Virus record (IMG/VR): IMGVR_UViG_3300025138_000373
Location: 1 to 23,407 of that record
Direction: 5' to 3' (one strand)
Source: a virus
DNA: 23,407 nt
The position numbers and the translations under genes are program-made. Each line of letters opens with the position of its first letter. The first letter of the stretch is position 1. Positions 7,474-15,750 of this stretch are shown piece by piece. The notes beneath the pieces were generated by a model. The model was not told the DNA's origin. It saw only the letters and a program-made list of their open reading frames with translations, and did no database searches.

Positions 7474-7677
7474 ATGGGACTTTTAAACAAATTAGAAACA
7501 GGCCAATCCACATTAACTGGGTTAAATGGTGGTACACCAGCAACACCTGAATTTTCACTATCAAAATTACATGATACTTATTCAGTAAATGGTGATCCAA
7601 ATGTACCTAACAAACCATCTCCATCAAGTTTAGATTCTGGCAATCCAGCAAGATATTTAAATAATTTACCTGGATAA
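7474..7677 (+). CDS. small Pro/Gly/Asn-rich probable virion protein
   Basis: A 67-residue protein starting MGLLNKLETGQSTLTGLNGG and containing NKPSPSSLDSGNPARYLNNLPG at the end. It is low in predicted helix and rich in Pro, Gly, Ser and Asn, so probably an extended linker-like structural peptide. Its first 30 residues weakly resemble the start of the next protein (MGL-hydrophobic-L-T...L...GG...PF), which hints at a shared binding partner. It lies between a late motif and the tube-initiator-like gene, six bases from the latter. No known family is recognised. Confidence 0.65.
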   Translation: MGLLNKLETGQSTLTGLNGGTPATPEFSLSKLHDTYSVNGDPNVPNKPSPSSLDSGNPARYLNNLPG

Positions 7678-7683
7678 TAAAAT

Positions 7684-9567
7684 ATGGGACTTATAGATTT
7701 AACAACTGACCTTAAATCATTAAGGTATGGACAAGACCGTTTAGGTGGTGGGAGTAGTAATGAACCATTTATTACTCAACCCATTGATAGTACACCTGGA
7801 GAGGGTGCTGGTCTTGATTTCCTTTTAAGAGCTAATTCTTTACAAAGAGTAGCTGACGATACTACAAGGATGTTTAAATATCTAAAAAGTCCAAAAGGTT
7901 TACAATTTATAGCAAAACAAAATCTTTTATCTAGATCCGCAGTTAAATCCCAAGCAAGTAATGGACCTTTAAATGATGGGGTTTATTTACCAACTTCAAC
8001 TTTAGCTCAAATAGCAGTAAATGCTGGAGGGGGACATTTGTTAAAACAAGGAATAAATCCCTTTGCAAATACAACAGCAGATGCCTCTAATACTGGTATA
8101 GGTATTCTTGATGATGTTTTAAATTTTTTATCTGATGATTTACCTTTATCTACCCCTTTTTACGCTAAAAAAATTGAAGTAGTAAAAGGAGATCCTAAAG
8201 GGGGAAAAGGTAACAGATTAGTAGATTTAGTTGATTATAAATTAGGAATATCCCAAGGAAATAGTTCTCAATCTTTTTTAGATCAATTAATTAGCGGAGG
8301 TTCAGGTGGTGGTGGTATTGGAGGTTTTTTAGGTGGATTTGGTGGAGGAATATTAAATAATATATTAGCAACATCACCATCAGCAGGACAAAAATATAAT
8401 AGTATATCCTTAAATCAGGGCGAAATATTAAGATATGATGGTGGTCCAGGATCTGCTTTAGGGGTAGGACAAACAAGTTTAAAAAGAGTAACTGATACCA
8501 ATAATATAGAACCTTTTCTTTATAATTATAGTGAGTTAGTTAGTGCTGGGGATTCTAAAACTTCAAAAGACCAAATACTACCAGATTTTAGAGCAATAAA
8601 AGATCCTTCATCTCCAAACTCAATAATATCTACTACTTTAGATTATACTAGAGATAATATAGAAAATAGGGTACATTTAGGTAATCCTGGAAGAAGAAAT
8701 AAAAATTTATCTAACTATAATATTGGAACCGGAGATGGTCCTTTAGATAAAATAAATGCTTTACCTTTATATCTTTCTAGTAAGGTAGTAGGTTCTTATA
8801 AAGGTGATAATATTAAAAATGATTTAATAAAATTTAGAATAGGTATATTAAGTAATGAGTATGATACATTATTAACTTATATACATTTTAGAGCTTATAT
8901 AGATAGCTTCTCAGATAATTATTCAGCAGGTTGGAATGAAGAAAAATTTATGGGTAGAGCCGAATCTTTTTATAGGTATGATTCCTTCAATAGATCAATA
9001 TCCATGGGTTGGACTTTAGCAGCACAATCAGTAGATGAATTAATACCTATGTACCAAAAATTAAACTTTTTAGCTTCTAGTTTAGCCCCTGATTATAGTC
9101 AAGATGGATATATGCAAGGAAATATTGCTTATTTAACTTTTGGAGGTTATTGTTATGAACAACCAGGTGTAATTACAGGTTTAAATTTATCATATCCTAA
9201 AGAATCACCATTTGAAATTGATACCAATAGTAAATCTGACAATAATGATGGAGGGAAAAAAACCAAAGAATTACCTCATATTATGACTGTTAGTGGGTTT
9301 GAATTTAAACCTATTCACAATTTTGTACCAAGAATTCAACAAAATGAATACGATGGCCTTCTAGAAGGAGGAGCATCATTTATATCTAAATTTGGTGATC
9401 AAAGATATATAGCCCTAGAAAACAAAAATGGAAATAGTTATGATGGGTCAGGAGGTTCAGAAAACTTTACAGTACCTTCTTCTAAAAAGGAACAAGAACC
9501 AGCTTCTACGGATATTGATAAAACAAAAGAGGCAATAGGTACAAATACTAATCAAACATTAATATAA
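7684..9567 (+). CDS. baseplate/tail-tube-associated protein (gp48/gp54-like candidate)
   Basis: A 627-residue protein. Residues 1-200 are mixed, followed by a Gly-rich flexible segment at 205-230 (GGSGGGGIGGFLGGFGGG). Residues about 380-545 hold the most informative part: an LIKFRIGIL strand, then RAYIDSFSDNYSAGWNEEKFMGRAESFYRYDSFNRSISMGWTLAAQS, LIPMYQKLNFLASSLAPDY and a YLTFGGYCYEQPGVITGLNLSYP block, ending near EFKPIHNF. Alternating strands with this tube-like pattern are seen in baseplate proteins that start the tail tube (T4 gp48 and gp54 share the tube fold). The C-terminal 80 residues are Ser/Lys-rich. It is followed by a gp53-like protein with a one-base overlap (TAATG), so the two are translationally coupled. 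The exact T4 counterpart is uncertain. Confidence 0.55.
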   Translation: MGLIDLTTDLKSLRYGQDRLGGGSSNEPFITQPIDSTPGEGAGLDFLLRANSLQRVADDTTRMFKYLKSPKGLQFIAKQNLLSRSAVKSQASNGPLNDGVYLPTSTLAQIAVNAGGGHLLKQGINPFANTTADASNTGIGILDDVLNFLSDDLPLSTPFYAKKIEVVKGDPKGGKGNRLVDLVDYKLGISQGNSSQSFLDQLISGGSGGGGIGGFLGGFGGGILNNILATSPSAGQKYNSISLNQGEILRYDGGPGSALGVGQTSLKRVTDTNNIEPFLYNYSELVSAGDSKTSKDQILPDFRAIKDPSSPNSIISTTLDYTRDNIENRVHLGNPGRRNKNLSNYNIGTGDGPLDKINALPLYLSSKVVGSYKGDNIKNDLIKFRIGILSNEYDTLLTYIHFRAYIDSFSDNYSAGWNEEKFMGRAESFYRYDSFNRSISMGWTLAAQSVDELIPMYQKLNFLASSLAPDYSQDGYMQGNIAYLTFGGYCYEQPGVITGLNLSYPKESPFEIDTNSKSDNNDGGKKTKELPHIMTVSGFEFKPIHNFVPRIQQNEYDGLLEGGASFISKFGDQRYIALENKNGNSYDGSGGSENFTVPSSKKEQEPASTDIDKTKEAIGTNTNQTLI

Positions 9568-9863
9568 TGGGTAGATACTCAAACACAGATTTATTAGGAA
9601 ATACTTATTTATATTATGGGACTACTAAATATCCATCTCCTCCTTTATCTTCTTCCGATATATATGTTATTACTCAAGAAGGTGATAGATATGATCAATT
9701 AGCTCAAAAACATTATGGGGATTCTAGTTTATGGTGGATTATTTCTTTATCAAACCCAAATTTAAAACAAAACTCATATTTCCCACCAGTAGGGATACAA
9801 ATAAGAATCCCACAAAATTTACCAGCTATATTAAGTAGTTTTAAACAGTTAAATGACAGATAG
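9567..9863 (+). CDS. LysM-domain baseplate protein (gp53-like)
   Basis: A 98-residue protein. Residues about 30-85 form a LysM-type fold: YVITQEGDRYDQLAQKHYGDSSLWWIISLSNPN followed by PPVGIQIRIP. In T4, wedge protein gp53 carries such a domain and links wedges around the hub; in P2-like phages the tail protein gpX is of this type. In this setting LysM is more likely a structural joint than a soluble wall-binding enzyme. The ATG overlaps the stop of the previous gene by one base and the next gene starts two bases after its TAG. Confidence 0.8.
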   Translation: MGRYSNTDLLGNTYLYYGTTKYPSPPLSSSDIYVITQEGDRYDQLAQKHYGDSSLWWIISLSNPNLKQNSYFPPVGIQIRIPQNLPAILSSFKQLNDR

Positions 9864-9865
9864 TT

Positions 9866-12800
9866 ATGACCGGAAATTTATTAGGTGAAGAGTTTAATGA
9901 TTATGTATTCAAACAAATCAAAGATAGACAACTCCTTATGGGGACGGGGTATGATGTAACAAACTTATCATCCAACAACCTTCTTTCCCCACGAGAAATT
10001 AATGTATTAAATAATAAAAATTCCTTTATTAAATTAGCATCCGGAGTTAATTTTTTTGATACTATTATACCACCTACTTTCGACGAAGCATATCAAGCAG
10101 GAGCATTAGGTGATGATGCAATTTATGAATGGTCTCAAAGGCATAGACTTAAAGATACCCCTGAAGAAATAGCAGGAGGTTATATAATATTAGATCAGGG
10201 AAGAGAAAATTTTAAACTATATAAAGCTCAAATTGAACAAAATATTTTAAACCAACGAAAACAAGGTGAACAAAAACTTAGAAATATTGGGTTTGACGAA
10301 AAACAAATATCTTCCTTTTCTCAAACCAATAAACTTGCTCAAAACGCGGTTTTATATTCTGGTTTAACTTCCTTAGACCCTCAAACTAAAACATTAACCC
10401 CAAGATCAGGAATTTCAGAAGACATAAACTCTCTTTGGAATCAAAATTCAGCCTATGGGTTGGGTGGGAAACAATTTGGATTTCAACCTATGCCGGGTAT
10501 TACTTCAGCAACCATAAATTGTATAAATAGAGGATCAATTAGAACTGCAACTATACAAATAAAAGCATATAATACCTTTCAATTTCAATTAATTGAACTA
10601 TTATATTTAAAGTTAGGTTTTACTATGATGTTAGAATGGGGGCATACTAAATTTATAAATAATGGGTTTGTAGACCCTATGGGGTCAACACTAATTGAAG
10701 ATAGTTTTTTTAATACAACAGAACAAACTCAATTACAAGTATTAAAAGATATTGAATCTTATAGAAAAAAGTATGTAGGTAATTATGATGGTTTTTTTGG
10801 AAGGGTAACTAATTTTTCTTGGGATTTTTCTCCAAATGGTACTTATAATATTACTTTAAAATTAATAACTTTAGGAGATATTGTAGAATCTTTACAAATA
10901 AATATCCCCTCACCTATAAATAGTTTTACATCAGGAGACAATGATAGTTCTTCTAAAGTTAATGCTCCTACTACAATAGATACATGGTTAGATAAATGGA
11001 CAAAACGTAACGCTAGGGTTAGTGGTACTACAATCCCATACAAACCAAATAAAAACTATCTAAACCTTTTAAATGCTAACTATGAGAACCAAGCAGGAGA
11101 TGAAATATTTAGATATACTAACTCAGATGGAACTGTTACTACAGGTCTAGGTTTTGAAATTAAGGCAAACATTTTTACTCAAGAATCTAAAAAGTTAAAG
11201 GACTCGGAAGAAGAATTTAGTTCTAAAGAAGTACTAAGGAGAGCAAATGAGGAGTGGACGTTATTTCAATCTCAAATTAATTCAACCTTTAATCTTAATG
11301 GGGGGTTAACAAAAATGAATAGTTATTATACTACGTTTGGTAATTTATTAAAAAACATTGCAGATAGTGTTATACCTAGAGTAATAAATGGTGATGAAAG
11401 CTCTCCTATTTTAATTATTGGGACCGATGAAAAAATTAATATAGTTAGTGCACAACCAAACCAAGTATCATTTGATCTTAGTGTATGTTATATTAAACCC
11501 CAAGTAAGTGCCGATGGAGTAAATATGCCCCAATTTTTATTAAAAGATAGTATAAAGGATTTTTTTGTGTTAGAAAAAGAAGGAAACCAAGATATACTTT
11601 ATGGTCAGCTAATGAATATATATTTAAACTTTGATTTTATAAAAGCATGTTTAAGAAAAAATACATCAAAAGACGGGACTTTAAGTTTATTTAATTTTTT
11701 AACTGGAATTTGTGATGGGATTAATAGTTCCCTAGGTAATGTAAATAAAATAGAACCCATAATTAATTCTGAAATAAATGAATTGGTTTTTATAGATCAA
11801 AACCCTATAAGGGGTAATAGTGATGTATTAAAAAAACTTTTAGATAAAGTACCTTCCCCCCAAGAAATAGTACCTTTAGAAGTATTTGGTTTTAATACTA
11901 CTTCTGGAAATTCTGTTTCAAACTTTGTAAAAAGCTTTAAATTTGAATCAAAAATCCCATCTAATTTAGCTAGTATGATATCTATAGGAACAACTGCTGG
12001 GGGTTCTTCATCTAAAGTTATTGATGGTACTGCTTTTTCTTCAATAAATTCTGGACTAATAGATAGATTTCAAAAACAAATATTACCTGCTCCAAATTTT
12101 CCAAACCCTGTTGAAGAAGCAAAAATGGTAGAAAAAGCACAAGAAGAGGATATAGATTCAAAATTTGAAATTTTTTGGGGAGTTAGAATTAAAGATGTAC
12201 TTTTTACATCACAATATGGTGTACAAAACAGGAGTCTTTCTCAAGGTCGTACAGGTAATACCCTTAGAGATAAAATTAACGCAGATACAGAACGTAATTT
12301 GGGTGTAGGTAATTCTCTAAGATGGTATATATTAAATGGAAGTGTACAAGCCGCGGGTCAATATGGTTCCCCAAAAGATGTAAAATCAGGAGTATATAAT
12401 GGTTATAGATTTGATAAATTAACTTATAGTGAGGCATTAAAAGGTTTTAAAGAATTTAAAGAGGGTAAAGGAAAAGATGTGTTATCCGAAAATGATATCG
12501 ATCTTTCAACTTCATATCAAACTTGGTTAATATACGCCTTTTCTGGAGGTATTGCAGGTAAAAAAGATGTAAATGGGAATGCCTTTACTATAGGTACTAA
12601 TAGAGCACAATATCTTAATATTGAAAATAAAGATTTTTTTAAAAAAGGTAAACAAGCCTTTAAAGAATATATTAGATTAAGAGACCAAAAGGCCTATAGA
12701 ATAACAGGTACCCCTTCAAACCAATCAGGTTTTATTCCAGTAGAATTAAGTATAACTTTAGATGGTATATCTGGGGTTAAAATATACCAAAAATTAAACA

Positions 12801-13564
12801 TAAATCAAAAGTTTTTACCCCAAGAATACCAAACAAATAGTATAACGGGTACTTTAGATTTTATAATAAAAAAAGTAGATCATAAATTATCGGATAATAA
12901 ATGGGAAACAAACTTATCTACCCTTAGTATACCACCATCTAGGACTATAAACAATAAAAATCTAGATGCCGGTATATTTAACGAAGGGAAAACAGTAGTG
13001 GGTACAAATCAAAGTCAAAATCAAGATAATCGAGAAGTAATTTCATCATACCCTGAATTACCTTTAATATCACCACCACCACCCCCTAATCTACTTACAT
13101 ACGAAAATGCAGTTAAAATTTTAAATAAAATTTCCAAACCCTCTATAGGAAAAGCAGTGTTTGCAGTTCTCTATGCAGAAGCATCTAAAAAAGGACAAGC
13201 ATTTAGCTCAGCTGGTGGTTTTAATTATGCTGGGGTTCAAACAGATGTTAATTATAATGGTAAAGCTATAAGATGGGGTGGGGGATCTAGCAAATATATT
13301 ACTGCAAGATATGTAAGACCAGATGCCGAAAGAAAAAGAGAGTTTGCTGTTTTTGAAAATGACCAAGCCTTTTTAGAATTTATGGTTAGTAGAATAACAT
13401 CTAAAGGGTTTAATGGAAATGATGGTGATAGTTGGACTAATACATATATTAATAAATGGTGGTCCCCAGCTGATAAGGCACAATATACTAAGGGGACAAC
13501 TAAATTTAATCAAAAACTATCTATCTACAATTCATCCCAAGCTAAATATAAACTATATACATAA
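9866..13564 (+). CDS. baseplate hub protein with C-terminal cell-wall hydrolase domain
   Basis: A 1232-residue protein, the largest here. A hub-like region around residues 205-260 reads PGITSATINCINRGSIRTA... and FQLIELLYLKLGFTMMLEWGH, followed by a GRVTNFSWDFSPNGTYNITLKLITLGDIVESL strand set, comparable to gp27-type hub domains. Residues about 260-1060 contain large unassigned, Asn/Ser-rich insertions. A Pro run (PPPPP, near 1068-1073) separates a compact domain at about 1078-1232 resembling a lysozyme/N-acetylglucosaminidase fold: FAVLYAEASKK with E1105 as candidate catalytic acid, GFNYAGVQTD, REFAVFENDQAFLEFM and WSPADK. This parallels T4 gp27 plus gp5, where the tail lysozyme pierces peptidoglycan, but in one chain. 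No gp5-type beta-helix repeat is seen. The hydrolase call rests on pattern, not alignment. Confidence 0.65.
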   Translation: MTGNLLGEEFNDYVFKQIKDRQLLMGTGYDVTNLSSNNLLSPREINVLNNKNSFIKLASGVNFFDTIIPPTFDEAYQAGALGDDAIYEWSQRHRLKDTPEEIAGGYIILDQGRENFKLYKAQIEQNILNQRKQGEQKLRNIGFDEKQISSFSQTNKLAQNAVLYSGLTSLDPQTKTLTPRSGISEDINSLWNQNSAYGLGGKQFGFQPMPGITSATINCINRGSIRTATIQIKAYNTFQFQLIELLYLKLGFTMMLEWGHTKFINNGFVDPMGSTLIEDSFFNTTEQTQLQVLKDIESYRKKYVGNYDGFFGRVTNFSWDFSPNGTYNITLKLITLGDIVESLQINIPSPINSFTSGDNDSSSKVNAPTTIDTWLDKWTKRNARVSGTTIPYKPNKNYLNLLNANYENQAGDEIFRYTNSDGTVTTGLGFEIKANIFTQESKKLKDSEEEFSSKEVLRRANEEWTLFQSQINSTFNLNGGLTKMNSYYTTFGNLLKNIADSVIPRVINGDESSPILIIGTDEKINIVSAQPNQVSFDLSVCYIKPQVSADGVNMPQFLLKDSIKDFFVLEKEGNQDILYGQLMNIYLNFDFIKACLRKNTSKDGTLSLFNFLTGICDGINSSLGNVNKIEPIINSEINELVFIDQNPIRGNSDVLKKLLDKVPSPQEIVPLEVFGFNTTSGNSVSNFVKSFKFESKIPSNLASMISIGTTAGGSSSKVIDGTAFSSINSGLIDRFQKQILPAPNFPNPVEEAKMVEKAQEEDIDSKFEIFWGVRIKDVLFTSQYGVQNRSLSQGRTGNTLRDKINADTERNLGVGNSLRWYILNGSVQAAGQYGSPKDVKSGVYNGYRFDKLTYSEALKGFKEFKEGKGKDVLSENDIDLSTSYQTWLIYAFSGGIAGKKDVNGNAFTIGTNRAQYLNIENKDFFKKGKQAFKEYIRLRDQKAYRITGTPSNQSGFIPVELSITLDGISGVKIYQKLNINQKFLPQEYQTNSITGTLDFIIKKVDHKLSDNKWETNLSTLSIPPSRTINNKNLDAGIFNEGKTVVGTNQSQNQDNREVISSYPELPLISPPPPPNLLTYENAVKILNKISKPSIGKAVFAVLYAEASKKGQAFSSAGGFNYAGVQTDVNYNGKAIRWGGGSSKYITARYVRPDAERKREFAVFENDQAFLEFMVSRITSKGFNGNDGDSWTNTYINKWWSPADKAQYTKGTTKFNQKLSIYNSSQAKYKLYT

Positions 13565-13566
13565 TA

Positions 13567-14445
13567 ATGTACTACCCAAAATCACAAATACAAGAAGGTT
13601 TATACACTAGTGGAGGTGAATACATGATAGTTTCTACATCAGAACCTTATACTGGTTACTACTACCAAGTATCAAACAACCAACGCTTTACAGGTAAAAA
13701 CCCATCTACACCACCTAATAACCAATTGGTGAATATACCACCATCACAAACCCCAAATAGGGAAGGTACTGATGTTGGGTCTGGGATACAGGATACATCT
13801 GACAATTCTTCCTTTTGGTCTTACCAATACCAAACTTTAAAAAAACAACAAGGAATTATATTAAAAACACCACCTTCAACCCCATTACAAACAATCCCAC
13901 TCCCAACGAGTAATGATTATTCTAATGGTTTCTTTAATAGGTACTTTTTATACAATTTTAAGAATAATTCCACTATAGAAACTAATAAATCTACTTATAC
14001 CCAATTTACAACAAAATCCCCAAAGGTGCAAATTGATATGTTTACTCCATTAAAAGTATTTTGGAGTTTAACCGGAAAATTAAATATAGTTTATAAATCA
14101 AACAATAGTAATATAATTAGTATAGAACAAACCAATAAAGTTTATGGGTTTAGTAATTATTTTAAGAAAAAATATACTCAATATTATCAATATAGTAAAA
14201 ATGAAAACATTTATAGTAATGGGGAGGAATTAAAATATTCTAAATCTAAAAAACCATATATTGGTTATTATCATATCCACCCAACAAAAGGGCCAATGGT
14301 AGGAAGACAACATACTATGGAAGCTCATGATTATTTGGAGTTTGCACAAACTGGTTCTATATTAAACCCACTAACCCCTACTATTCAATCCGGTTCATAT
14401 GAAGAGCCTTCTAAGACGATTACAAATACATTTGGAGGCTACTAA
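13567..14445 (+). CDS. unidentified baseplate-block protein
   Basis: A 292-residue protein beginning two bases after the hub stop codon, so almost surely in the same operon. The N-terminus (residues 1-45) has YYPKSQIQEGLYTSGGEYMI then YTGYYYQVSNNQRFTGKNP; residues 50-110 are Pro/Thr/Gln-rich and probably extended; the middle is Asn/Lys/Tyr-rich; residues 232-248 contain GYYHIHPTKGPMVGRQH, with three His that could bind a metal or lie in a structural turn. No signal peptide or membrane helix is seen. The position at the end of the tail block suggests a virion baseplate or adhesin-linking part. I do not recognise a characterised family. Confidence 0.6.
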   Translation: MYYPKSQIQEGLYTSGGEYMIVSTSEPYTGYYYQVSNNQRFTGKNPSTPPNNQLVNIPPSQTPNREGTDVGSGIQDTSDNSSFWSYQYQTLKKQQGIILKTPPSTPLQTIPLPTSNDYSNGFFNRYFLYNFKNNSTIETNKSTYTQFTTKSPKVQIDMFTPLKVFWSLTGKLNIVYKSNNSNIISIEQTNKVYGFSNYFKKKYTQYYQYSKNENIYSNGEELKYSKSKKPYIGYYHIHPTKGPMVGRQHTMEAHDYLEFAQTGSILNPLTPTIQSGSYEEPSKTITNTFGGY

Positions 14446-14460
14446 AAGCATTCGTATATT
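14431..14460 (+). promoter_or_regulatory. bipartite promoter TTTGG-N15-TTCGTATATT before the polymerase gene
   Basis: TTTG (14431-14434) and TATATT (14455-14460) are separated by 20 bases, matching the Bacteroidota primary-sigma layout (-33 TTTG, -7 TAnnTTTG). The element TTCGTATATT and the TTTGG box recur with identical spacing at 15537-15566 and 16196-16225. The -33 part overlaps the end of the preceding gene. The ATG of the polymerase gene is 18 bases downstream. Confidence 0.75.
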
Positions 14461-14478
14461 AGGGTAAAATAAAGGTAT

Positions 14479-15750
14479 ATGTACTGGCTTGTAGAAAACG
14501 AGGAACAGTTAAATGTTTTGATAAATAGTGGTTATAAAAAAGCTTTCATTGAGGTAATACCTTATAATGATACGATACACCCTGTACTAAATCACGTAAG
14601 TTTAGTGTATATTAGACCAATTGAAGCGAGCAAAGGCTTTATGGTATGTGTTACGCATAGTGAGTCTTTAAATGTTTTAAATACGCGTGTAAACGAATTG
14701 ATAGATAAGTTTGAAGTGTTGTATTGCCGAGATAAAAAAGAAATATTACATTATTTCCCAAACAAAACTCTTTATGACATAACACCACCTCCTCATACAT
14801 ATATACGCCCATCTACACCAACACATGAGTTATATTATAGTAAACACAAGGATAACCATGAGTTAAACCTAATTATACCGATTGTTAAACACTATGAAAT
14901 ATGTGAGACAATTTTTGGAGATCTAAAAGCGAATATTAACAGAAAAAAAACAAAATATGATGACTTCTTTAACAGTAGAGTATCCGTGGTATTCAACGCC
15001 ATCGAGAGAAATGGCATACGCATACACAATGACACCTTCAGTGAATACTTCCACGAGGTTGACGGTGAATACGTCCACACTCAGTTCAACTTAAAAACAA
15101 CAACAACAAGACCATCAAATAAATTTAAAAATGTAAATTATGCAGCACTTAATAAAGAAAATGGATGTAGGAAAAGTTTTATACCACGTAATAATAGGTT
15201 CGTGGAAATTGATATTAGTGCTTATCACCCTAGTTTGGCTGCTAATCTCATTGGTTATGCTTTTACCACTGTTGATATTCACTCTCACTTTGCATCCTTA
15301 TATGGCGTGGATTATAAAAAATCGAAAGAACTTACCTTCAAACAGCTCTATGGAGGCGTTTTTGAAAATTACAAAGGTCTGGAATTCTTTCAAAAAATAG
15401 AAAAATACGTAGGAGAAGCATGGCGTAAATTTGAAAGCGACGGGTTTATAGAATGTGAAATTTCTGGATATAGATATAAAAAGGAAAATTTACAAAACAT
15501 GAATCCACAAAAATTATTTAATTATTTGCTACAAAATTTGGAGACGTCAATGAATGTTCGTATATTATGGGATATGTGTGGTATATTGCGGAAATGCAAA
15601 ACAAAGCTAGTACTTTACACATATGATTCATTTTTGTTTGATTTAGATAACAGTGAAGAAGGCATATTAGAAGAGATTAGAGAAGTATTTAAAAAATATA
15701 AATTAAACATTAAAGAAATAGAAGGTTATGACTACAATTTTACAGAATAG
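14479..15750 (+). CDS. small divergent family A DNA polymerase
   Basis: A 423-residue polymerase with family A signatures: the TATGR-like segment TTTTRPS (R211), RKSFIPR (231-237), motif A EIDISAYHPSLAA (catalytic D245), motif B YKKSKELTFKQLYGG (K283, F287, Y291), an NYLLQNLETSMN helix (N348, Q352) matching the family's NxxxQGxxAD motif, and motif C YTYDSFLFD (D383). In motif C the usual HDE is YDS, so the first and third positions are replaced. It is far shorter than E. coli Pol I (928) or T7 polymerase (704). The first 130 residues may be a degenerate 3'-5' exonuclease domain: a strand pattern is present but the DxE motif is absent. No 5'-nuclease domain is attached; a separate one lies at 18179. 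T4 relatives normally use a family B enzyme (gp43). Confidence 0.8.
   Translation: MYWLVENEEQLNVLINSGYKKAFIEVIPYNDTIHPVLNHVSLVYIRPIEASKGFMVCVTHSESLNVLNTRVNELIDKFEVLYCRDKKEILHYFPNKTLYDITPPPHTYIRPSTPTHELYYSKHKDNHELNLIIPIVKHYEICETIFGDLKANINRKKTKYDDFFNSRVSVVFNAIERNGIRIHNDTFSEYFHEVDGEYVHTQFNLKTTTTRPSNKFKNVNYAALNKENGCRKSFIPRNNRFVEIDISAYHPSLAANLIGYAFTTVDIHSHFASLYGVDYKKSKELTFKQLYGGVFENYKGLEFFQKIEKYVGEAWRKFESDGFIECEISGYRYKKENLQNMNPQKLFNYLLQNLETSMNVRILWDMCGILRKCKTKLVLYTYDSFLFDLDNSEEGILEEIREVFKKYKLNIKEIEGYDYNFTE
15537..15566 (+). promoter_or_regulatory. bipartite promoter TTTGG-N15-TTCGTATATT inside the polymerase gene
   Basis: Same two boxes and same 15-base gap as the copies at 14431 and 16196, but within the polymerase coding region (codons for roughly residues 353-363). 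It would start transcription about 155-160 bases upstream of the next gene, the 155-residue protein. Exact retention of both boxes within a coding sequence argues for function. Confidence 0.55.

Noticed and set aside
13413-13610. Plus-strand frame bridging the hub end and the following gene
   Set aside because: Out of frame with both real genes and without motif; the true genes are two bases apart and explain the region.
15140-15400. Plus-strand 86-codon frame inside the polymerase gene
   Set aside because: It overlaps motifs A and B of the polymerase in another frame; its Leu-rich product has no independent support.
15557-15566. TTCGTATATT inside the polymerase as mere coding coincidence
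   Set aside because: Initially set aside, but the TTTGG box exactly 15 bases upstream, as in the two intergenic copies, makes chance unlikely, so it was kept as a promoter candidate.
14479-15750. T4 gp43-like family B polymerase
   Set aside because: Motif A (DISAYHPSLAA), the K-x3-F-x3-YG motif B and the NxxxQ helix fit family A; no family B DTDS or SLYPS motif is present.
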